From assembly GCA_905250025.1 (NCBI GenBank), contig CAJNOJ010000025.1, positions 1 through 64,000 of the forward strand: a stretch of 64,000 nucleotides of DNA. Reading direction: 5' to 3'. Shown one piece after another: positions 11,884 to 23,457 of the stretch. Position 1 is the stretch's first letter. Every line of letters starts with the position of its first letter. A program made the position numbers and the translations under genes. This DNA comes from Adineta ricciae (lineage: Eukaryota; Rotifera; Eurotatoria; Adinetida; Adinetidae). Under the pieces are notes generated by a model. It had not been told where the DNA came from and made no database searches. It saw only the letters and a program-made list of their open reading frames with translations.

Positions 11884-13245
11884 TCAATGAGGGCGACTTA
11901 AAAGAGCAGTTCTTTCAACTACAGAATCTCCTGTTTGACTAGGATCAACAGCATAAACACCGTCAGCTGTTGAATGAGTTTGTGCATAACTTCTTGTTCC
12001 ATCGGGGTAGGTATATGTCGACAGACGATCATCTACTTCATCATCATGCAAATTTGGAAATACCGGTCCACCGGGTAATGTATTCTCAACATTTACATAT
12101 GGATCATCGATTTCTGTGTAACCGGATTGTGATGGACGATATCGAATATAACGATAGGCAATGCAAATGATAATAAAGCTGATGACTATGCCAATAATTC
12201 CACCAAGAATACCGAGAATTCGACCGATTGTCCACCAAGAGTGTTTGGGTGGTTCATCTCCACAATTCAGTCGATCAGGATTCAAATCCAATAAGAATTG
12301 TCCAGCAAGACTAGTGGGTGCGGCACATTTTAACAGCGATCGATCTGCAACGAATTCAGGCGTTTTTTGTAGAAAACGAATAAACCATAAGGATGAACAA
12401 CAATCAATAGGATTATTAGCTAAGTAAATTCGGTTCGACGTCCAATTTTTCATTAACCATGTATGTAAAGGTGACGACTCATCGATGTTTGTGATAGAAT
12501 TTGATGTCAATGAGGCAATTCTCATCGTTTTCTGAATTGATAATTGCGGTGGAAGTGAAGTAAATTGATTTCCATCAAGTTTTATCGACGAGAGTCGAGG
12601 AAGATTCGCCAGAAACTCAGCGGATTTCAACTGATTTTGTTTCAACGATAAGGAATCAAGATGTTTCAATACACTGAAAGCATTCTGATCGATTTTCGAA
12701 ATGCTTGCAGTATCTAAATGTAACCGATGTAATTTTGAATTCTCCAAAACAGCAAAATCATTTTCGTTAATCGATCGAAGTTTATTATCATTCAATGTAA
12801 TTGCTTTCAAAGGACAATTGTTATACGATGGAGGAAATTCTGCAGATGTTAGTGACGTATCTATTAATGAGAGAGATTGCAAATTGTTGATATGAAACGA
12901 CGGAATTTTGCCGAGTGGATTTTGATTCAAACTGAAGTCCATTAAATTTGTTAAATTATTAATCTTTTCAATGTCTTCAACTGAAAACTCAAAAACTAGT
13001 TTTACAAAACTGAATAGGACGCTGTATTTACCTCGATCAAATTGAAGTTTGTTAGCCACAAGTGTTAATGTATTCACTTGAGAAGGAAACTCCAGACTAG
13101 ATAAGTTTTCCCATCCTTTACTATCACAATTAATAACTCTGTGACTAATACCACATACACAGCCACCGGGAGAACAAACATCAGTCGCAATCGATGTTTT
13201 ACTGATGAGAATAATAATCAAAATCAAACAACCAAATACATTCAT
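11884..13245 (-). CDS. Leucine-rich-repeat single-pass membrane protein B
   Basis: Paralogue of the neighbouring LRR gene, 436 aa. Exons 13245-13032 and 12980-11884. Signal peptide at residues 1-20 (MNVFGCLILIIILISKTSIA), a cysteine-rich N-cap (CSPGGCVCGIS), several LRRs (for example LHRLHLDTASISKIDQNAF), a C-cap with NNPIDCCSSLWFIRFL, a membrane helix (ILGILGGIIGIVISFIIICIA) and a cytoplasmic tail of about 95 residues. The tail is rich in Y, T and D and longer than in copy A. The 51-bp intron (12981-13031, GTAAAT...TTTCAG) is a multiple of three and has no stop, so an unspliced message would stay open; splicing restores the LRR spacing and matches the paralogue. Tandem duplication followed by divergence is the simplest reading. 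Confidence 0.88.
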   Translation of the reverse strand: MNVFGCLILIIILISKTSIATDVCSPGGCVCGISHRVINCDSKGWENLSSLEFPSQVNTLTLVANKLQFDRGKYSVLFSFVKLVFEFSVEDIEKINNLTNLMDFSLNQNPLGKIPSFHINNLQSLSLIDTSLTSAEFPPSYNNCPLKAITLNDNKLRSINENDFAVLENSKLHRLHLDTASISKIDQNAFSVLKHLDSLSLKQNQLKSAEFLANLPRLSSIKLDGNQFTSLPPQLSIQKTMRIASLTSNSITNIDESSPLHTWLMKNWTSNRIYLANNPIDCCSSLWFIRFLQKTPEFVADRSLLKCAAPTSLAGQFLLDLNPDRLNCGDEPPKHSWWTIGRILGILGGIIGIVISFIIICIAYRYIRYRPSQSGYTEIDDPYVNVENTLPGGPVFPNLHDDEVDDRLSTYTYPDGTRSYAQTHSTADGVYAVDPSQTGDSVVERTALLSRPH

Positions 13246-13589
13246 TTGAGAAGATTAATTCGAAGTTAAATGTGACGGATATTTCATCGATGATGAATCT
13301 GAAATACGTCTTGTAAATAGTTCGTATTCCGACAAGTAAATATATGTTATGCTATATGGAAAGGAAAGAAAATTTTGAACCCATCGACGTTTGTACGACT
13401 TTCATCATTGGTTGGTTATTGGTAAAGTCCTATTTTCAAAAGATGCCGCATTTTGTCAATCTTCTGGCAAAGTATATCGGATTTAGATGGATTGTGTTTT
13501 ATTTGTTACAAAACAACAACAACAAAGTAACATTCTTTTCGTATGACGATGTTAACAAAATGAAAAAACAACAACAAGGAAGAACACTT
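13246..13589. other. short intergenic gap
   Basis: About 340 bp between NOP10 and LRR gene B on the same strand. No further gene is visible; it includes the presumed NOP10 3' end and the LRR promoter. Confidence 0.5.
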
Positions 13590-13889
13590 CTAAAACTTTG
13601 GAAGTGGACCCTGTGTCAACAGTAAACGATGTCGAGTTTTGAGTTTAAGCCGTTGACGAGAATATTGATCGTCCGGTGAAAATTTCGCTAAACGCATAAA
13701 TCCGAATGTAGATTCAGATCGAATTACAAGAAAAAAAAACATACCTGGATGAGCCGATTGTGTTGGATTACCTGCTGGGTCAACTTTCTACAAATAGAAG
13801 TCGAAAAAAAAGTAGGAGTGAAAAGAAATTCTTACTTTGAACGTGTAGACACGTTCACCTTTCTCATTAAGATAATACATAAGAAACAT
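13590..13889 (-). CDS. NOP10: H/ACA ribonucleoprotein subunit NOP10
   Basis: Small core protein of H/ACA snoRNPs, needed with dyskerin, GAR1 and NHP2 for rRNA pseudouridylation and telomerase RNA stability; nucleolar. Three exons, 13889-13836, 13787-13745 and 13687-13590, splice to 64 residues, the length of human NOP10. The reading [19 protein letters not shown], then [13 protein letters not shown], then [17 protein letters not shown] and the terminal QGPLPKF follows the family along its whole length, including the conserved AHPARFSPDD-type core (here AHPAKFSPDD). Introns are 48 and 57 bp with GT...AG ends. No exon is long enough to appear as an obvious open frame, so the gene is easily missed. 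Confidence 0.95.
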
Positions 13890-14289
13890 CTTTGTTTATA
13901 TCTGGAAAATAAGCAATAACAAGAAAGTCAGACTCTATGTTCCTATATTGATTTGTTTGGGTAGAAAATAGAGATCTGGTACACACATATATCTGAACAA
14001 AAACATAGATCAATCATTAATAGCATTTGAAAATTTACATAAGAAAACTAATAAAGAAGGAATGCATAGGATCATTGATCGAATAGAAAACAACTAATTA
14101 ATGAGGATGAGAGAGAATTTCTTTTGTTTCATATCTGATTTGAACATAGGAAAATAAAAAATTGAATTGGAGAAATAAGATCTGACAAAAAAGTATGTAC
14201 ACGAGAGAGAGAGGAAGAGATGGACTAGAATACTGTTTCCTTCTTTGGAGGTTCAATTTAAGAGATACTGGATAAAAACGAAAATATAT
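13890..14289. other. intergenic between NOP10 and SMC6
   Basis: 400 bp, AT-rich, with no gene seen. Carries a GA-rich tract near 14203-14220. Confidence 0.45.
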
Positions 14290-17200
14290 CTAATCGGAAT
14301 CGTGGTCATTATTGATTTGCATTAAAGTCCGTTTGGGTTGAGGCATTCGTAGAATGCGCATGTCGTCAGTTATTTTGAGAAAACTAAAAGCAAACAAGTC
14401 AATGAGAAGATCCATGATTTTGTGCCAATTACCTTAAATCTTGTGGTGTTAAAAATATGTATTGTTTCTTCTTTTCACGAGCAACTTCAAGAACAAGATT
14501 CATTGCTGTTCGACGTGTGACATGATCCTACAAATAATCATCGATCGTCTTATAACAAAAGAACGTTATATTGTTCAAAAGATTTTTACCATGAACACAT
14601 CGAATTCATCGAGACAACGCAATGGCATTTCCACAACTTCCCAAAGAGCCAGCATAAAACATACCGTTGAAAAAGAGCGTTCACCACCCGATAACGATCG
14701 AGTGTCTTTATGAAGTTCGTCTCCACGTGGTGTTATCTATAGACACAATGAATACAATGACAAAGTTCACGGAATACGGAACTAACCTCTAATGAAAGTG
14801 TTCCTTCCAGATGATCAAATATTGCTTCGCCGGTATAATTTCTCGATTCAAGAAATGAGGCGAAACAACTACTTGTTAATTTTGCTGTCGATTCTAAGAG
14901 GTTTTTATATTGCTGACCGCGGTAACGTGATGCTTTGGATAATTTCTATGAGAAATCAAAGGAAATATTTCAGTGAATATGCAAATCAAAGTTCTTACAT
15001 TGACTAATTTTTCTTGCTTATCAACAGTTCGATTGAAGGAATGATAAGTCTCAGTTGCTGCTTCTAATCGTTTATCGATTCGGTCGACATCAAGTGTTCT
15101 AAAATTGAAGTATACGCGTGATTTTGTTTACTAAGGAATGATCTTACAGATTTTTATTTGTCTCGATGAATTTCAGAAGAGTATCGAGACTTCGTTTCAC
15201 AGTTTTTACATCGATTTCATCCGTTGGTCGTTCTTGACATAGTTTTTGTGCGATTTGAGTTTGAGTTTCTAATTTTGTTTCAATGAATTTCTTCGAAGCT
15301 TCTTGTTGTTCGAGTTTTCTTTGATTCTCATCGAGTCCTCGCTGTAGCTCGTTGACCGCTCGTTGTCCATTTTCTTTCAGAGCGTCACATGCTTGCAGTG
15401 CACTTTTACATTGTTCAGCTTCTTCACGTTTCTCTATGACACGTTGCCGAGCTTGACCAAGATCGTCTAAAACTTGTCGATATTCCGGTGACTCCACTTC
15501 ACTCTTCGCCTTCTGATCTTTGATACGTTCTTTGATCGTTTCAATACGAGTTTCGTATTCGGCTACTTCATTTTCACAATCATCAATATTCGAATCATTT
15601 GGTGCTTCGATTAATTGCAGTTCCCGTAGTTCCTTAAGTAGAAAAATATTGAGCATTTACTGAGAGTTATAGAGAAACCTTACTTTTCCAAATCGACCAC
15701 ATTTCGATTTGATTTCGTTTATAGTTTCATCTAATGAAACCACAGTTTGTTGATGTTCGCTAACTCGTTTTTGAGTTTCCTTTAGTTTCTCCTTTGCTTC
15801 AAGAATTTCTCGTTCGATCGTCACACATTCTTTTTCTCCACGACTAGATAACCAAACAGAAGTACTTTATGAAGAGAATTTGAAAATGCTTCATCGACCC
15901 TACATGATTTGTTCGCCAAGATCTTCGACAAAATATCGCGGCCCTTGGCTTTTGCATGTGTAACAACGAAATACATTTAAATTTTGCATTTCAGTACCGT
16001 TGGGAAGATACGCCTGGAATGAAATAAGAAAAATTCAAATAGGCGAGTAAGAAGCAGACACATACAGCAATGCAGTTGGGCGGTGCACTCTTCTCCATAA
16101 TACGACGAGCAGTTTCATAATTATCCATTAAGATTCGTTGTTCAACGCGACCCTAGAATATCGATGTATGATTGAATAGAAGCGAAATTCAGAGAACGTG
16201 ACAAACCTGATCGATGAGAAAGCATGCGACTGTTGGATTATCTATATTCAGCATGGATAAAATTGTCGTGAAATTTCCTGGTGGTATCTAGAAAATAAAA
16301 CTCAATTCTAATCCGTAAGAAATCAGCAAAGATAATTACTCGAAGTTGTTGATAAACGGTCGATTGAAATTTCATCACTAGAAATCAATGTTCAAAGAAA
16401 TCATCAACAAGAAAGATCTCCTTTCTTACCAGTAACACTTGGTCGATAGTCCATATCTTGCGGAGGTACACATCGTGAGAGAATTTCAAGAAAAACTCGT
16501 TCATCTTCACGACATGAGCAAAGGTAACTGGGTATAATATTTCCAATAGCTTGCTCAATAGCGACCGCCCATTTACGATCAATGAGATGAATATGTCTGC
16601 CTAAAAGAAAAAAAAACGACATTTTTTCGTTTCAAGTATTCGAGAATCTCCTTCGGTTTCACTCTTACCAACGGGTCCAATCGGTAATTGTTTAAACCGA
16701 TGTGCTTGTCTTTCGATTTCTTTCAAAATAGCTAATGTATATCGTCCATAAATAGTCACCCGATCTTGTTTCGCTGCTTTCAATTGTTGAATATGTCCTC
16801 GGCGTTTTCGTAAAGATTCTTCATGTTGTTTGACGGCTGTTTGATCATCAAATAATGCTTGTCGTTCGTCATCATACAATTGTCGGAAATTAGCTTGTTC
16901 ATTTTCTTTCATTGATAAGATTTGTCGCTGTTCAGCGATTAACACTTGCAATTCCTCAATACGTTGACGAACTCGGTCGTAATCAGTGTTACCCGATGCT
17001 CTAAATGAGTTTTATAATGAAAACTCGAAAACAATCGAAGAACTGCTTTTACTTTCGACGCATTTCGGCGATTTTGTTCTGAAGTTTTTTCTTCAATTCC
17101 ACTTGTAATTGCAGTTCTTTCTCAAATTTGTTAACTTCATTCAACAAATCTCTTCGATCTTTATTGAATGTCTTCATTCGTCGTTCGAGTTCATCATGAA

Positions 17201-18703
17201 TACGTTTTTCTTCAATAGCAGTATTTGCCACTTCTTGTGCTTTACGAAGTAATTCGTCGCGTTTGGTTTTTTCGTTTTTCGTATCTTCCTATGAACACCA
17301 ACAAGAAACAATTTCAGCAAGCTCAATCAGACCAAGGTTAACATACGATCAAGGCATCACGTTTTTTTGTATATTCTTCAACAGCAAATCCACATTCAAC
17401 GACTTTCTTTTCAATATCTGCCAATGTCTGAAAATGAAAAACGCCGTGATTTTAAATAAGAAATCGAGTAAATTAGAACTCACATGTTCAAGTTTGATCA
17501 CTTCGGCCCATTCAAGTTGACCTTGAAGGTTTTCAGCATTGGATTTCGCATCTCGAACAGATTGAGCAAATTTCAGTTGAGCTTGTAGATCTTCTTGCTG
17601 TGCTTGAAGTTCTTTTCTTTTCTATGAACAAACACATTTTCGTGAATGGTGCTGTAGAATTGTTTTCACTTTACTTTCAAATGCTCAGTCAGTGAAAGTT
17701 TAGCATTGCGAACTTCAACCGTATTTTGTTCGAGATCGTCAACCATCTTTTGTAATTGTGTTGCTTTTAGAAAGAACTGAAAAGTAAAGACAACTGAATG
17801 ATAAGTTTCGCTTTGATTATCTCCACAATCTCACATTATATTTTTCTTTAGTGCTCTTTGTATTGAGAAAATTCTTTGCAGTATCTTGATTAAGCATACA
17901 CATGGGGTTATCAACTTGAATATTGAAATGTGCAACGATTGTTTCGATCATATCTCTCTTTTCAGATACAGTTTTACCTGTTACGTAAAATCGAATGCTT
18001 TTTCATTCATATCAAACAAGAGAAATGGCGAATCTTACCATATTCATTCTTGATGATATAACGGCTACCGCTTTTGACGGAAAACTTTCGGATAATAGTA
18101 ATCGATCGACCAAAACGTTCAACGTCGATTGCTTCGAGACCTTGATTACATAGAACAACAGAGATTTCAGCCATGCTAAAATGGTTAAATGTATGAAACA
18201 GAACCGATTTCGTTCGATTTTACCTTTTACCATGTTGAATAAAACGACCGATATTTGAACAGCGACTTGTGCTTGTTGCACGACCACCTAAAGTCAATGT
18301 AATGGCATTCATAATTGCAGATTTGCCACCTAAAACAGAAATTTTCTTGAAGAGAAAAATCACATTCTTTCAATCCGTACTGCCATTGTTTCCGATGACC
18401 ATATTGAGATTTTCGTTAAAATCAAATTCAAGAAATGTGTGACACATGAAATTTTTCACGCTGATTCGTAAGATACTACCAGCATTTTTATGTAACTAAT
18501 AGAAAAATAAATCATTGATTGGTGTTGTAAATCAGAAAGATAAGACTTACATCAGGACCTTTCTCGGATAATTGTGTTGAATAACTGCTTTGATTAAGTG
18601 GAGTATTTTCATCATAATGACCATTAGTCGACTGAGAATTCTTAGATTTTTTATGTGGCACACTTGAATTAATACCTGATGTAGAAGAGCCACGTTTAGG
18701 CAT
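14290..18703 (-). CDS. SMC6: Structural maintenance of chromosomes protein 6 (SMC6)
   Basis: ATPase arm of the SMC5/6 complex, acting in the nucleus in homologous recombination repair and replication-fork resolution. Built from many exons separated by 50-60 bp introns. The N-terminal exon (18703-18551) encodes a short basic, serine-rich lead. The next exons give [13 protein letters not shown], then the Walker A motif GNNGSGKSAI, split by an intron near 18350, and LGGRATSTS. Long charged coiled-coil exons follow (17800-16600), a hinge-like region near 16600-16400 ([12 protein letters not shown]), the returning coiled coil (15660-15140), and the ABC signature [20 protein letters not shown] with Walker B and D-loop [11 protein letters not shown] at 14700-14590. 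The last exon ends [14 protein letters not shown] at 14290. The FMCH motif after strand 1 and the DEFDVFMD motif separate SMC6 from SMC5 and from condensin/cohesin SMCs. Exact boundaries of the middle exons were not all checked. Confidence 0.95.
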
Positions 18704-19946
18704 TGTTTCAAACGGGTCAATTTAATAAAATCTGTTGAGAAAACAATGTACACGTGTATGATCTAAAAAAGCAGACAACGAACTTGATAGTTAATTAAAG
18801 CGCGTTTTGCCTTTTCAATTTCGAAGAGAAGTAGAAGGAATCTTTTCACATGCTTAATGAACTGACTGAATTGAAAAGCGATTCAACATTAAACAACGGT
18901 CGACAGTCCATGATATATTTTTTGATACAGTGTAGACTGAACACAATGGCCAATGAAGTACGCATCTGTCGAATTTTTTATTCGAACAACCTTTGATATA
19001 TTTGAAAGGATTGTGGAAAAAAAAGAAGTAAAATAGTTCTAGTAGATAAAATATCATCTGCGAAATGTAGGAATAGATGTCGCTTAAGCACTGTAAAATT
19101 ATATATCTTCTTTGACGTGGTGAAAATGCAGTGAAATCAAATCGAAGAAGTCGATCAGGTGTCTGGTAATACCGTTAGACAGATGTGTCCAAAGAAACAA
19201 AACATTTTCGATTTCAAATAGATACTATTTTACATCTACTTTAACGAATTAACATCTTCAATAAATCAGTTATTTTCTTCATCTCTTTTAACATCATCAC
19301 CTCCATCATCCTTTAAGATTTATTCTGGTGTGGAAGCGGTGAATGTCTTGATTGGCAACAGTTCCTGTCAAATTCTGTATGGTTGCGTAAAGAATTTCAA
19401 TGGATATATATCTCAAAATAATGTTCAAATGTTATGTTATTTGAATTTGAATAACATCTGTTTAATTGATGTTCGTCCCAAATAATTTTATCAAACAATA
19501 ATGGAAAGCGAGAATCATTCGAACGATTTCATTCAATTGGATATTTCCTCATTTAATTCTTTAAAGGAAATTTGACAAAATTCCGCAGATCGAAAATCTT
19601 TTGTCAAAAGTCGATGTGCAAAAAACTGAATTCTATATATCTTTCCAAATATTTTAAACTTCTCGTATCTTTGAAGAATATATTTGAAGTAGTCGTCAGA
19701 GATCAATGAGCAAAAATGAGCCGTTCGACTGTTTAGAATTCTATCAAGAGTTTGAGAAATGCACTTGAAGCCAATTTACTACAATGCGAATGGCTAATAA
19801 CTACTACTCAATTATGCAGTATTCGGATTGTTTATATTCAAATAATGAGAACTCAGCAATGGTACCAATATACGATGACTATGGTATACCGACTGATATT
19901 GTCAAAACAAAAAACTCAGTTTATTTAGTGTACAAGAAATAAAACT
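18704..19946. other. intergenic, nothing recognised
   Basis: 1.2 kb of AT-rich sequence between two minus-strand genes. No open frame above 70 codons with any domain signal, and no repeat structure noticed. Confidence 0.45.
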
Positions 19947-22900
19947 CTATGTTCTTTCATAGTATCGATCCATTGATTCCAAGGGAATCAATTGAAAATT
20001 ACTCGTATGAGTTGCCGATCGTGCAAACTGTACTAACGAATGATTCTGTTGTATGAATCCCGTTGGATTATCTGAAAATGATGGATAAACAACATTTGCG
20101 TCAGCTTTCTCATCGGACGAATCCGATAAACGATAAGTCGTCGTAAACGATCGTACAATTTGTAAACATTCTTGTTCATTATCCAATGTCCACGTATATA
20201 CGACACACAATTTATTCGAATTGCAATGAAATGTTGTCGCTTGATTAACAGTAACTAATTGTGGCCCATCCATAAAATAATCATCATCTTCTCTTTGCAT
20301 TGTACCAGTTAAAATAAACAATCGTTCGTTGCGTTTTAGTTGAATACTCAACACATCTTGTCCAGTTTCAATTCGATAGAAAATGGCATATTCGTCCAAA
20401 AGAACTTTGATTTGTGCATAATTTAACAAATGTATTGGATATTGATACATGCTAATCAACATATGAAGAGCGATTTCATTGTAGATTAACTGAAGTGTGT
20501 TCGAATTTGATAAAAATATATTCAGCAACGATTGATCGATAGCGAATGTTTCAACGATGCTACTTCCAGCTCGATACGTTCGATTCGATGTCGAAGAACT
20601 CTTATCAAATAACGAATCAACGCCAATGATGTGACCTGATCGATAACATGTTAGTAGATCTTCGGAACATTCGACGATACCTCGTACGATTAAGTATGCT
20701 TCCGATGTAATATGACCTTGTCGAAGGAGAAGCTCGCCTGGTTGAAAAAGTTTCCTTCGTGATTTTAATAACTGTTTCAATTGATATTTTTCATCTTCAG
20801 ATAAATCGAAAAATAATGGCAAATTATTGAATTGATTGTCTTGTTCTAAATGTAAATCAGTCTCCGGTATACTCATGATGTGACCATATTCTAAATGGAA
20901 TAATTTTTTTTGAATTAATTGAAGAATGTGTGTGTATTCGTTTTCATTTAACATTCCCGTTTCGTATAATTGAATAATGGCAACGGACTCGTATTTTAAA
21001 AGCATTTGAGCGCAACGTTTCGTCATTTCGACTGTCCAACATTTCTTATATGAATATTGCAAATCTTGGAGAACGAGTGATGCGCGAATTTGTAGTTTCT
21101 TCGCATCATTGAGAACATTGCTTATGATATGATTATCGATATTGGTAAATTCAGGGATTTTCAACAGCATATGTTCTAATCGTGATGTTGCTGAATGAAA
21201 TGCTAAAAACGTTTTTTTTAGGACATTTTCGTTTCTGGATATGAAAATGATTAACTCACCTAATGCTAATTCAATAGTGAGTATCAAATGTTCGAATAGA
21301 GATTTTTCTGTTTGCCGATTTAGCCAAACAATCTTATCGAATTTGATTAAACATTTTAACCAGAAGGGCATATGAAAATGACCGACAAGTAATTGCCAAT
21401 GTCGTTTCAATGAGATCTTGGTCTTAGCTTGTTCGACAGTTTCGATTAACACTTTGAGAGTTCGTCGTCGGATCATTCCTAGGTACCATTGTTTTTCGTA
21501 ATCAACAGCCATAGCTGTGAGAAAGCGTTTGATGATTTCATTTCGCATATTGATTTGATAATCATCCGTATTTAAATCTGTTGTACTTCGTGGTTGAACG
21601 AATGGTTCCAGTAAATATCGATCTTTGGATGCAATCTCTAGATCTAATTGAAAAATACTGTTTGTGGAAATTAGATCGGAGTATTGGTCGTTGTTTAATT
21701 GATTCGACGAAGCAGAAAGCGATTTTGGTATGGGATCAAACGAGATTTGTCGAGAATTGACGGTGATTTGTGGATGAACATTCCTGTTATGTTCATCATC
21801 AGCTTCTTCAATTAAAATCTCAGGTAAATAATCATAAAGTACCTTCCAGTTTACATTAGCAAAGTTAATATCATCTTTCATTTTCTTGATCTGGTCAGAT
21901 GTTTGACTTTTCATATGTTTTAATGCCTGAGAACGTACTGTTTGACTTTCAGGTGTTCCTATTAAAAAAAAACAACATCATCAAACGAACTCAAGCGGAA
22001 TTTACCTTTATCCAGTCCAAGCATTTTCACAAGAAATTTACTACTAGTTCCATTCACTGTCAGTGTTAATAAAACCAACATTGAAACATTGAAAAGAAAT
22101 CGTTCACTCGTCGCACGTTCAGTTTTCTTATCCAAGTACACCAAAAGAGCGAGAATCAACGCTTGTCGACCGCGTATTCCACTCCATGCGAATATTACAC
22201 ATTCTTTTCGATTTAAATGTATTCCACTCCATGTGATCACGGGATACAAAACACCAACTGTTAACGCTCGATTGACATGAATTAGTAAATAAAGTACGAG
22301 AGAGATTCCGAAATCTCGACTGCTCAACGTATTTTCAATGCCGACAAATGTATGTGCTAAAATTAGGCCACTTAGAGTGAATGTAAGAATGTTGATAACA
22401 AAAATGATGATTTGCCATGCACCAGCGAGTGATAATTGAACGTTACTACTGATACAGTATTTGTGTTTGGCCATGTATAAGCCCATAAACATCAATGCAA
22501 CCACTGCGGAAACACCCAATTCAGCATCTGCGATGTAGAAGACAAGGTATGTCACACTAAATGTGATCGTAATTTCGATTTTTAATTCGTTATTAATTCG
22601 ATTCAAGACAAATACACATATAAAACCACAGAATAAACCGAACAAAGCTCCGCCTACAGATCATCAAAATGAACATGTTTTCTTCTGAATTTTGACGTAA
22701 TTACTTACCAACGCCATATCGAAGAACATCACAAACGATCTGTGCAACTGTATGAGAAGTACCTAAACCAATTCGAGTCAACACTGGAAAAAGCATAAAA
22801 ACTAATCCATCATTCAATAGTGATTCCGAATCAATCAACGATGATAAGGAATGACTCGCTCCACAATCTCCTAACATCGTAATGATTGTGACCGGATCTG

Positions 22901-23457
22901 TTGTACTTAAAATACTACCAAATAAAAGACCAGTTATCCATGACCATTGATAATCCGATGGAAAGAGGTAAACAACAAATAATGAAATGAATGCAGTCGA
23001 AATGAGAACGCCGGGTCCTGCGACTAAAATCGTGGTGATCAATTGTTGCTTAACAACATGAAAGTGTGCATTGAATGATGCATCAAAGATAATAATCGGA
23101 AGAAATATGTAATAGATTAATCTTGGACTTATTTTACTTAGATGAAGTTCACCTCGGAGGAAATCATCTTCACTGAATCGCCCTTTGATTTGTGTCGCTA
23201 TGGTGCCAATAACAAAACCCAAAAGCAGAACAACGATGTAAAATGAAAGATTGATTCGATGGTGAAGAAATTTGATGAAGACGATTTTACTCAAACATGA
23301 AATTAAGACAGCCGAGGATAGAACGAGAATAATCGCAGCAGTTGATGATTCTTCCACAACGACTGTTCTGTTCACAGATGAATTATTGAAGTCTATCAAA
23401 TACACATCTCATAAAATCAGGAGAACTTTGTTGGTGAAGGAAATAATTACCTTCCAT
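19947..23457 (-). CDS. SLC9C/SOS1-type Na+/H+ exchanger with cyclic-nucleotide-binding-like domain
   Basis: Four exons: 23457-23451 (only ATGGAAG), 23392-22709, 22653-22006 and 21958-19947. They splice to 1116 residues, close to SLC9C1 (about 1180) and plant SOS1 (about 1150). Residues 1 to about 440 form a cation/proton antiporter: many hydrophobic helices, the FLPIIIFDASF segment, TTDPVTI, and SESLLNDG in the ion-binding helices. The cytosolic part holds WYLGMIRRRTLKVLIE, resembling the region after the exchanger in SLC9C/SOS1, and a cNMP-binding fold at about residues 835-960 (LFQPGELLLRQG, AYLIVRGIVE, GHIIGVDSLF). The phosphate-binding cassette lacks the usual FGE, so nucleotide binding is uncertain. 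The four-helix voltage sensor with an arginine-rich S4, typical of animal SLC9C1, is not visible between the two domains. The long open frame before exon 2 has no ATG because a TGA lies just upstream, hence the mini first exon. Confidence 0.9.
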
